Origin: Demequina pelophila
Lineage (GTDB): Bacteria; Actinomycetota; Actinomycetes; Actinomycetales; Demequinaceae
DNA: 64,000 nucleotides
Assembly (NCBI RefSeq): GCF_000971175.1
Contig: NZ_BBLY01000004.1
Coordinates: forward strand, 368,298-432,297
Direction of reading: 5' to 3'
Both the position numbers and the translations under genes were made by a program. The notes beneath the pieces were generated by a model. That model saw only the letters and a program-made list of their open reading frames with translations, was not told the origin of the DNA and searched no databases. Numbering within the stretch: the stretch's first letter is position 1; every line of letters begins with the position of its first letter. Below are positions 49,939-57,640 of this stretch, in pieces.

Positions 49939-50772
49939 GTGACCACCCCACCGGCCGATGCGGTCGCCCGCTCGCGCCGTCCGCTCGCCGCCGCGACGCT
50001 CGCCGGGCGCGTGCCGTCGCCCCGGGTGGAGGTGCTGGAGAGGTCCCCGTCGACCAACACCCGGCTGCTGGCCGATGCGACGGCGGACCCGGGCGCCTGG
50101 CCCCACCTCTCCGTGCTGGTCGCCGACCACCAGACCGCCGGCCGCGGCCGGGCGGGCCGCGGCTGGGTGACGCCGCAGGGCGCGGCCCTCACCGCATCGT
50201 TCCTGCTCCGGCCCGACGTCCCGCGCGAGGCGCTGGGCTGGGCGCCGCTGGTCACCGGGCTGGCCGCGGCGCGCGCGCTGCGCCGTCTGGGCGTGGGCGC
50301 GTGGCTCAAGTGGCCCAACGACGTGGTGGTCGAGGCGGGCGCCCGCGACATCCCCGGGTGGGGGAGATGGCGCAAGGCCGCGGGCATCCTGTGCGAGGTG
50401 GCGGGGGACGATGCGGTGGTCGCCGGGGTGGGCATCAACGTGTCGCAGGCGGCGGGAGAGCTGCCCGTGCCGCACGCCGCGTCGCTCGCGACGCTGGGCG
50501 CGACGGCGCTGGACCGAGGCGCGCTGCTGTCCCTGCTCGCGGCGGAGGTGCGCGACGCGGTGGCGCGGTGGCAGGCCGGGGGAGACGTGCGCGGCGAGGT
50601 CGAGGCGGTCACCGCGACCCTCGGATGGGACGTCGCGGTGGACGTGCCCGGAGGGGCGCCGGTCGTGGGCCGGGCGGCGCGTCTGACCCCCGACGGCGCG
50701 CTGGTGGTGACCGGCGCGCGTGGCGGGGAGCGCATCGTCCTCGCGGGCGACGTGCGCGTGCGGCGAGGCTGA
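49939..50772 (+). CDS. birA: biotin--[acetyl-CoA carboxylase] ligase
   Basis: A 277-residue biotin protein ligase without the N-terminal repressor helix-turn-helix, so an enzyme only (group I). ERSPSTNTRLL, DHQTAGRGRAGRGW with the GRGRxGR motif, WPNDVVV and GILCEV form the catalytic domain; a C-terminal SH3-like part follows. TAGCCT ends 6 nt before GTG 49939 with no ribosome binding site. It is divergent from accD. Confidence 0.94.
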   Translation: MTTPPADAVARSRRPLAAATLAGRVPSPRVEVLERSPSTNTRLLADATADPGAWPHLSVLVADHQTAGRGRAGRGWVTPQGAALTASFLLRPDVPREALGWAPLVTGLAAARALRRLGVGAWLKWPNDVVVEAGARDIPGWGRWRKAAGILCEVAGDDAVVAGVGINVSQAAGELPVPHAASLATLGATALDRGALLSLLAAEVRDAVARWQAGGDVRGEVEAVTATLGWDVAVDVPGGAPVVGRAARLTPDGALVVTGARGGERIVLAGDVRVRRG

Positions 50773-50814
50773 CCGCCAGAACCGTTTCACTGCCAGGCCA
50801 TTCCCGCGGGCGAT

Positions 50815-50847
50815 GACAGTTCGTGCGGCGGCGCCGACAGGTTGTGC
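50815..50847. promoter_or_regulatory. operator pair 1 of the GH3 island
   Basis: Two 12-bp boxes in direct orientation, GACAGTTCGTGC (50815-50826) and GACAGGTTGTGC (50836-50847), 21 bp apart. The same spacing occurs at 54.2 and 60.9 kb. TTGACA at 50862 lies downstream. The gap 50773-51040 holds no gene. Confidence 0.7.
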
Positions 50848-51040
50848 GCGGGGCGGGACCATTGACACGTGTCTCGCAATGATGTGTCCGTCGGTGCCAC
50901 ATCGTGGCGGTGCCGGTGTTTGTACAACGCAGTCCGAACAACATCTGACACGGGTCGGCCCGTCACCCCACTCGCACTTCGCCCTCTGCGGTGCTGTGCG
51001 CGGGGGCGGAGGGCCGGCGCGCGCTCAGCAAGGAGTCATA

Positions 51041-54022
51041 GTGAGTACCAAATCGGCTAAGAAGCCGCCGATGTCCAACAAGAAATACCTGTCCATCTGG
51101 ATCCCGATCACGGCCTTCCTCACCATCCTCGTGGTGGGCGGCAACATGGCCCTGAGCGTCTGGGGCGGCTGGGTCAACACCGTCCTGGGTGACGGCACCT
51201 ACGAGATCACCCCCGCCGAGGGCACCGAGGACTGGGACACCGACTACAACAAGTCGTCCTACGACTCGTACGACGACCTCAAGGCGGACGCCGACGTCGT
51301 CATCCAGAAGCTCGTCTCCGAGGGCGCGGTCCTCGCGAAGAACGAGGGCGCGTCGCTGCCGCTGACCTCGGGCGCGAAGATCACGATGCTCGGCCGCACC
51401 TCGGCCGACCCGGTCTACGGTGGCGCGGGCTCGTCCTCGATGGACAACTCGGCCAACGTCAACGCGTACGAGGGCCTGGCCTCGGCCGGCTTCGACATCA
51501 ACGACACCGCGTACGCGATGTTCGAGAAGTTCGCGACCGACCACGCCGACCCGAACGGCGAGTTCGGCCGCGGCTACATCACCATGGACGACCCGTCGAC
51601 TGCCACCTACGGCATCGGCGAGATGCCCGTCGAGATGTACTCCGACGAGGTCACCGCCTCGTTCTCCGAGTACTCCGACGCGGCCGTCGTGGTCATCGGC
51701 CGTCCGGCCGGTGAGGGCGGCGACCTGACCCAGGACATGATCAACGTGGTCAACACCGCCGGCGTCGACTCGCGTGCGCTCGAGGGTGAGCACCAGCTGC
51801 AGCTCAACCAGGACGAGCGCGACATGATCGAGCTCGCCAAGGCGAACTTCGACAACGTCGTGGTCCTGGTCAACGCCTCGACCTCGATGGAGCTGGGCGA
51901 CCTGCACGACGACGCGGACATCGACTCGATCGTCCTCATGGGCGGCCCCGGTGCCACCGGTTACCACGCGATCGGCCAGCTCCTCGTGGGTGCGACCAAC
52001 TTCTCCGGTCACACCACGGACCTGTGGGCGCGCGACTTCTCGGCCGACCCGACCTTCGTCAACTTCGGCCACTTCCAGTACGACAACGTGAACTCGCCCA
52101 CCGGCGTCGGCACGTTCGTCCAGTACGAGGAGGGCATCTACTTCGGCTACCGCTACTACGAGACCGCTGCGGTCGAGGGCTTCATCGACTACGACGAGGC
52201 CGTCGTGTACCCGTTCGGCTACGGCCTGTCGTACACCGACTTCTCCTGGGAGATCGCCGGCCACGACTTCGGTGGCGTCGACGGCGAGATCTCCGTGGAC
52301 GTGACCGTCACCAACACCGGTGACGTCGCGGGCAAGGACGTCGTCCAGCTGTACTACTCGGCCCCCTACACCCCGGGCGGCATCGAGAAGGCCCACGTCG
52401 TGCTCGGTGACTTCGCCAAGACCGGCGAGCTCGCCCCCGGCGCCTCGGAGACCGTCACCGTGACGTTCGCCGTCGAGGACATGGCCTCGTACGACTACAA
52501 GAACGAGAAGGCGTACGTGCTCGACTCGGGCGAGTACCAGATCCTGGTTCAGCAGGACTCGCACCACCTCGCGGAGGGCGTTGAGGCGCTCACCTACGAG
52601 GTCGACGACACGATCGTGTTCTCGGGCGACAACACCCGCGCCACGGACGAGCAGCCCGTCACCAACCTCTTCGACGACGTGAACGTCATGTTCACCGACG
52701 TCGCCGAGGAGGGCAAGGCTCTCAACATGACGCGTGCCGACTTCGCCGGCACCTTCCCGACCGCTCCCGAGGGCGCGGACTTCGTCGCCACCGACGAGAT
52801 CGTCGCGGACTTCGAGCGCTTCGACTCGGCCGCTGCCGCGGCCGCGTTCGAGGGCGAGATGCCCGTCACCGGTGCGGACGGCGGCCTCCAGCTGGTCAAC
52901 CTCCGTGGTCTCGACTACAACGACCCGCTGTGGGACGAGCTGCTCGACCAGCTCACCGTCGAGGAGATGACCTCGGTCATCCTCAACGGCGCGTACAACA
53001 CCGCCGCGATCGAGTCCATCGCGAAGCCCGCGACCGTCGACCTCGACGGCCCGCTCGGCTTCTCGTCGTGGCTGAACGACTTCTACAACGGCGTGCCCTA
53101 CCCCACGCCGTACCTCATCGCGCAGACCTGGAACGTCGACCTGCTGGTCGAGCAGGGCGAGATGCTGGGCGAGGAGTCGCTCTTCCTGGGCAACAACGGC
53201 TGGTACGCACCGGGCGTCAACATCCACCGCTCGCCCTTCGCGGGCCGTAACTTCGAGTACTACTCGGAGGACCCGTACCTCTCGGGCGTGCTCGCCCGCG
53301 AGGTGTCGAACGGCACCATGAGCAAGGGTCTGTACACCTTCATCAAGCACTACGCCGTGAACGACCAGGAGACCAACCGCGTCGCCAACGGTGTCGCCAC
53401 CTGGGCGAACGAGCAGGCCATGCGCGAGATCTACCTCAAGGCCTTCGAGATCCCCGTCAAGGAGGTCGTCGGCGAGGTTCCCTTCATCGCGGATGAGGAC
53501 GGCACCTGGGCCACCGCCGAGGTGGGTCAGACCGCCATCATGAGCTCCTTCAACCGCGTGGGCTCCGTGTGGGCCGGCGGCTCGATCCCGCTCATGGACA
53601 CCGTCCTGCGCGGCGAGTGGGGCTTCGAGGGTGAGGTCATCACCGACTTCAACGCGAACGAGTACATGTACCCGGACATGGCCGTCGAGGCCGGCTCGGA
53701 CATCATGCTCACGTTCGAGCCCTGGAAGCAGCTCGATGACGTGAGCTCGGCCTGGGCGGTCACGAACCTGCGCGAGTCGATCCACAACATCCTGTACGCG
53801 ACGGTGAACTCCAACGCCATGAACGGGATCGCGCCGAACTCGACGGTCACGATCATCGCTCCGGAGTGGCACCTGTACCGCTGGATCATCACCGCGGCGC
53901 TGAGCCTCGGCATCGTCGGCCTCGTCGGCATGATCGTCGTGCGCGTCCGTCGCCACGGCTCGTCGGTGCCGGTCGCCGAGGTGACCGAGTCCGACGCCCC
54001 GAAGGCGCCGGCCGGCGTCTGA
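51041..54022 (+). CDS. double-membrane-anchored GH3 glycosidase with permuted domains (paralogue 1)
   Basis: A 993-residue protein from GTG 51041 (AAGGAG upstream). A basic cytoplasmic end precedes helix 1 (about 18-40). The usual GH3 C-terminal sandwich comes first (AKNEGASLPL, IGRPAGEGGD with the candidate acid/base Glu), then an Fn3-like domain (YPFGYGLSYTDF, VTNTGDVAGKDVVQLYYSAP). The TIM barrel comes last (LDGPLGFS, GRNFEYYSEDPYLSG, IKHYAVNDQETNR, nucleophile Asp in EVITDFN). Helix 2 (about 945-965) and an Arg tail end it. Reversed order is known in some clostridial and other GH3 enzymes; the two anchors are noteworthy. Substrate not predictable. Confidence 0.9.
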   Translation: MSTKSAKKPPMSNKKYLSIWIPITAFLTILVVGGNMALSVWGGWVNTVLGDGTYEITPAEGTEDWDTDYNKSSYDSYDDLKADADVVIQKLVSEGAVLAKNEGASLPLTSGAKITMLGRTSADPVYGGAGSSSMDNSANVNAYEGLASAGFDINDTAYAMFEKFATDHADPNGEFGRGYITMDDPSTATYGIGEMPVEMYSDEVTASFSEYSDAAVVVIGRPAGEGGDLTQDMINVVNTAGVDSRALEGEHQLQLNQDERDMIELAKANFDNVVVLVNASTSMELGDLHDDADIDSIVLMGGPGATGYHAIGQLLVGATNFSGHTTDLWARDFSADPTFVNFGHFQYDNVNSPTGVGTFVQYEEGIYFGYRYYETAAVEGFIDYDEAVVYPFGYGLSYTDFSWEIAGHDFGGVDGEISVDVTVTNTGDVAGKDVVQLYYSAPYTPGGIEKAHVVLGDFAKTGELAPGASETVTVTFAVEDMASYDYKNEKAYVLDSGEYQILVQQDSHHLAEGVEALTYEVDDTIVFSGDNTRATDEQPVTNLFDDVNVMFTDVAEEGKALNMTRADFAGTFPTAPEGADFVATDEIVADFERFDSAAAAAAFEGEMPVTGADGGLQLVNLRGLDYNDPLWDELLDQLTVEEMTSVILNGAYNTAAIESIAKPATVDLDGPLGFSSWLNDFYNGVPYPTPYLIAQTWNVDLLVEQGEMLGEESLFLGNNGWYAPGVNIHRSPFAGRNFEYYSEDPYLSGVLAREVSNGTMSKGLYTFIKHYAVNDQETNRVANGVATWANEQAMREIYLKAFEIPVKEVVGEVPFIADEDGTWATAEVGQTAIMSSFNRVGSVWAGGSIPLMDTVLRGEWGFEGEVITDFNANEYMYPDMAVEAGSDIMLTFEPWKQLDDVSSAWAVTNLRESIHNILYATVNSNAMNGIAPNSTVTIIAPEWHLYRWIITAALSLGIVGLVGMIVVRVRRHGSSVPVAEVTESDAPKAPAGV

Positions 54023-54085
54023 CGGTCCTGAGGAGGGGTGGCGGGCCGGCCTCGGCCGTCCCGCACCCGCCTCGGGGAGTCTCTG

Positions 54086-54131
54086 AGGCCCCGCCTCTTC
54101 ACCCCACCTTGGGAGTGCAGAGGCGGGGCCT
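54086..54131 (+). terminator. terminator after GH3 paralogue 1
   Basis: AGGCCCCGCCTCT and AGAGGCGGGGCCT form a perfect 13-bp stem with a 20-nt loop, followed by TTGCTTGTTCTT. Confidence 0.75.
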
Positions 54132-54208
54132 TTGCTTGTTCTTGATTCATCCTTTTTGGTCCCGCGCGCCCCAAAGGTCACGGCCGGATAACGGACATCC
54201 CGGGCCGC

Positions 54209-54241
54209 GACAGAGTATGCACACCAGGTGACAGGTTGTGC
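54209..54241. promoter_or_regulatory. operator pair 2 of the GH3 island
   Basis: GACAGAGTATGC (54209-54220) and GACAGGTTGTGC (54230-54241), again 21 bp apart in direct orientation, 243 nt before the GH3 lipoprotein start. The gap 54023-54483 contains the terminator and this operator, no gene; a nominal open frame across it has no start signal. Confidence 0.7.
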
Positions 54242-54483
54242 CGCCTCCGGCCGCACCGGCTGCGCCCGTTGGTGTGATGAGACCCGGCGCACACACCCCC
54301 GCCGCCACCGTGCCAACGACGACCCGGACGATGACTCGGACGACGACGTTCACGGCGACTGAGGGGGATGCGTGTTGTCCGACATCACACACGCTCGAGG
54401 GTCTTCACCGGCATCGCTGCCAGCGGTGGCCCTCGGGGGGCATCCCGCCCGGGACCGCCCGGAACAGGAATGAGGAGACCTTG

Positions 54484-56877
54484 TTGAAGAACAAGAAGTC
54501 GATGGGCGCGCTGGCGTTCGTCGGGCTCGCAGCGATGACGCTCGCGGGCTGCACGGGACAGAGCGAGACCGAGGAGACCACGTCGGCCGGCGCCCCGCAG
54601 GAGCAGCCGACCGACGCCTACGTGACCCACGAGGCCACCGACGGCAAGACCACCTTCACCGTGGTCACCAACCCGGGCGACGGCCCGGTCCTCTCGTACG
54701 GCGCTGACAGCGATGTCACGCTGCTCGAGGAGGAGATCGACGGTGCGACCTACGCGTTCAAGGACATGAACGGCAACGGCGAGCTGGACGTCTGGGAGGA
54801 CTGGCGCGTCGAGGCCACCGAGCGTGCCGCGGACCTCGCGTCGCAGATGTCGATCGAGCAGATCGCGGGCCTGATGCTCTTCAGCTCGCACGAGTCGTCG
54901 CCGCAGGACGGACTCACCGACAACCAGAAGACCTACCTGTCGGAGTCGCACCTTCGCGCGGTCCTCAACGCGGCCGGCTCGGACGCCGAGCCCACCGTCA
55001 AGTGGGTCAACGAGATGCAGGCCTACGTCGAGTCCCTCGCGACCGACGACGCCGTGTACGTGCCCGTCAACTTCGCCTCGGACCCGCGCTCGACCGCCGG
55101 CTCCGGCGGCTACAACGCCGCGGGCGAGGACATCTCGCGCTGGCCCTCCAACCTGGGTCTCGCGTCGACCTTCAACGTCGAGCACACCGAGAACTTCGCG
55201 GAGATGGCCTCGGCCGAGTACCGCGCGCTGGGCATCACCACCGCGCTGTCGCCGCAGGTCGAGCTCGCGACCGAGCCCCGCTGGCTGCGCGTGGGCGGCA
55301 CCTTCGGTGAGGACCTCGACCAGGCCACCGAGCTCACCCAGGCCTACACCGATGGCTTCCAGGGCTCCGGCGGCACGGACGAGTGGGGCTCGGAGTCCGT
55401 CAACGGCATGATCAAGCACTGGGCCGGCGACGGCCCGGGCGAGGGCGGCCGCGAGGGCCACACCTACGTGGGCAAGTACGGCGTCTACCCGGGCGACAAC
55501 TTCGACGAGCACCCCGAGGTCTTCCTCGGCGCGCTCAACTCGTCGGCCGTCATGACCGCGTACTCGATCGCCCTCGACGGCGACGGTGAGCCGCTCTTCA
55601 CCGACCGCACCGGCACGGCGTACGACGCCGACCGCATGGCGATCCTCCGTGAGGAGAACAACTACGACGGCGTCATCGTCACGGACTGGGGCGTCATGAG
55701 CGGCTCCAACGACGAGGGTGCCTTCTTCGGCATGGCGTGGGGCGCGGAGGACCTGACCCCCGCCGAGCGCTACGTCAAGGTGCTGGGCACCGGCCACGAC
55801 ATGTTCGGTGGCGTCAACGACGCGACCTACATCCTCGAGGCCGCCGAGCTCTGGCAGGACCTCTACGAGGCCGGCGACCTCGAGATCGACGCGGAGACCC
55901 GCTTCCAGGAGTCGGGCGCCCGCATCCTCTCGATGTTCTTCAACCCGGGCCTGTACGAGAACGCGTTCCTCGACCTCGACAACTCGCTCGAGGTGCTCGC
56001 GTCCGAGGACAAGGTTGCCGCCGGCTACGCGGCGCAGCTCGACTCGATCGTCATGCTGAAGAACGACGGCGAGACGATCGCCGCCGGCGAGGCCGGCGAC
56101 TGGTCGGACAAGACGGTCTACATCCCGCAGTCGTACGACCTCGGCATGCCCGGCCTGTTCGGCCCCGGCACCTACACCCACGGCCCGACCATCGACATCG
56201 AGACCGCCGAGCAGTTCTTCGCCGCCGTGGTCACCGACGAGGTCGAGCTGGACGAGAACGACCAGGTCGTCTCGTACACCGCCCCCGACCTGTCCGACGT
56301 GGACCTCGTCCTGGTCGGCATGGACTCGCCGTACAACGGCGACATCTTCAGCGCCTCGGGCCACGACTCGGAGACCGACGAGTGGTACCCCTTCTCGCTC
56401 CAGTACCGTCCGTACACCGCTGACGGCGAGAACGTCCGCCAGGTGTCGATCTCGGGTGACATCCTCGAGGACGGCACCAAGGAGAACCGCTCCTACTTCG
56501 GCAACACCTCGCGGATCTCGAACGAGGCCGACCTCGACGCGTTCGAGCGCGCCGTGGACGCCGTCGAGGCGTCGGGCAAGGACATCCCGGTGATCACCGC
56601 CCTCAAGGCGATCAACCCGGTCGTCCCGGCCGAGTTCGAGGCCGACTCCGACGCGATCCTGGTCAGCTTCGGCACCAACGACCAGGCGATCATCGAGGTC
56701 GCGCTGGGTCTGCACGAGCCGGCCGGCCGCCTGCCGATCCAGTTCCCCGCCGACATGGACACCGTCGAGGCGCAGTTCGAGGACGTCGCCAAGGACATGA
56801 CCCCGTACACCGACGCCAACGGCAACGCGTACGACTACGGCTTCGGCCTCAACTACTCCGGCCCCATCGCCGGCTGA
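54484..56877 (+). CDS. GH3 family glycosidase lipoprotein
   Basis: A 797-residue lipoprotein. AGGAGACC lies before two adjacent TTG codons (54481, 54484); the second has better spacing. The signal peptide ends in LAGC (Cys about 20). After a Thr/Glu linker comes an EF-hand-like loop (DMNGNGELDVWED), then the canonical GH3 order: barrel with IKHWAGDGPGEGGREG and nucleophile Asp in GVIVTDWG, then the C-terminal sandwich (MLKNDGE, LVGMDSPYNGD, FGTNDQAIIEVALGLHEPAGRLPIQFP). It would act on the outer face of the membrane, presumably as an exo-glycosidase of the beta-glucosidase type. Confidence 0.9.
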   Translation: MKNKKSMGALAFVGLAAMTLAGCTGQSETEETTSAGAPQEQPTDAYVTHEATDGKTTFTVVTNPGDGPVLSYGADSDVTLLEEEIDGATYAFKDMNGNGELDVWEDWRVEATERAADLASQMSIEQIAGLMLFSSHESSPQDGLTDNQKTYLSESHLRAVLNAAGSDAEPTVKWVNEMQAYVESLATDDAVYVPVNFASDPRSTAGSGGYNAAGEDISRWPSNLGLASTFNVEHTENFAEMASAEYRALGITTALSPQVELATEPRWLRVGGTFGEDLDQATELTQAYTDGFQGSGGTDEWGSESVNGMIKHWAGDGPGEGGREGHTYVGKYGVYPGDNFDEHPEVFLGALNSSAVMTAYSIALDGDGEPLFTDRTGTAYDADRMAILREENNYDGVIVTDWGVMSGSNDEGAFFGMAWGAEDLTPAERYVKVLGTGHDMFGGVNDATYILEAAELWQDLYEAGDLEIDAETRFQESGARILSMFFNPGLYENAFLDLDNSLEVLASEDKVAAGYAAQLDSIVMLKNDGETIAAGEAGDWSDKTVYIPQSYDLGMPGLFGPGTYTHGPTIDIETAEQFFAAVVTDEVELDENDQVVSYTAPDLSDVDLVLVGMDSPYNGDIFSASGHDSETDEWYPFSLQYRPYTADGENVRQVSISGDILEDGTKENRSYFGNTSRISNEADLDAFERAVDAVEASGKDIPVITALKAINPVVPAEFEADSDAILVSFGTNDQAIIEVALGLHEPAGRLPIQFPADMDTVEAQFEDVAKDMTPYTDANGNAYDYGFGLNYSGPIAG

Positions 56878-57024
56878 AGCGCCCCGTGACCCGGGTGGCG
56901 GGCGGCAGCGCCTCCCGCCACCCGGGCACCCCGGGCCGGATCCCCGCGATGCGGGTTTCGGCACATCCCCGCCTTACCATTGCCGCCGGACAATTCGACG
57001 GCAGATCCACGTGAAGGAGAAGAC

Positions 57025-57429
57025 ATGTTCAACAACAAGGTGCGCGCCGCCGGCCTCGCTCTGCTGCTCGCCGCGGGCGGCTCGTTCGCCCTCACCGGCT
57101 GCGCGGGCGACGACTCGTCGGCCGAGGCCGCCGTCGAGGTCGCGGACGTCGACGTGGCGACCGACCTCGAGACCGCCCGCCAGGCCGTCCTCGACGCGCT
57201 CGCGGACGACGACTGGGCCCAGGTCATGCTGGCCTCGGACGTCGAGGGCCCGACCGTCAAGTACGGCCTCATGGTGATGCCGTTCGTCAAGACCGACGCC
57301 GCCTCGCGCGTCACCGGCACGGTCGACATCGTCGACGGTGACCAGTTCAAGATCGAGGCCGACTCGGCCGAGACCGGCACCACCTGGCAGATCGACCAGG
57401 ACGGCACCATCACCGAGGTCGCCGAGTAA
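57025..57429 (+). CDS. small lipoprotein of unknown function
   Basis: A 134-residue protein with signal peptide and lipobox ALTGC (Cys about 26), then an acidic domain of about 105 residues containing TARQAVLDALADDDWAQVMLASDV and VDIVDGDQFKIEADSAETGTTW. It resembles no family I recognise. AAGGAGAAGAC precedes the ATG. It lies between the GH3 lipoprotein and GH3 paralogue 2 on the same strand, probably in one transcript, and may be an accessory sugar-binding or stabilising factor; that is inference from position. Confidence 0.75.
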   Translation: MFNNKVRAAGLALLLAAGGSFALTGCAGDDSSAEAAVEVADVDVATDLETARQAVLDALADDDWAQVMLASDVEGPTVKYGLMVMPFVKTDAASRVTGTVDIVDGDQFKIEADSAETGTTWQIDQDGTITEVAE

Positions 57430-57474
57430 CACCCGGCACCACCCTCGTCCTCTCCGGACCCTGGAGGGGCTCGT

Positions 57475-57492
57475 CCGGCCGGCAACGGCCGG
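57475..57492 (+). terminator. short GNRA hairpin after the small lipoprotein
   Basis: CCGGCCG and CGGCCGG enclose a GCAA tetraloop. Stem of 7 bp only, so read-through into the next GH3 gene is plausible. Confidence 0.4.
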
Positions 57493-57640
57493 GCGGGCCC
57501 CCTTCCCGGGAGAGTCGGCCAGGGCACTCGCAGCGTCATCGCCGACGCCTCGCCTCCGGTGAGCGCGCCGCCCCGCTGCCACGGGGATCCACAGCGGTCC
57601 CGGTAGATCCCCATTCATCAGTTTCTGAAGGAGCACTGCA

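Noticed and set aside
50963-54316. Long minus-strand open frame opposite the GH3 gene, and the similar one at 57536-60883
   Set aside because: Antisense shadows of GH3 genes with Val/Asp/Arg-rich repetitive composition; no start signals or family similarity.
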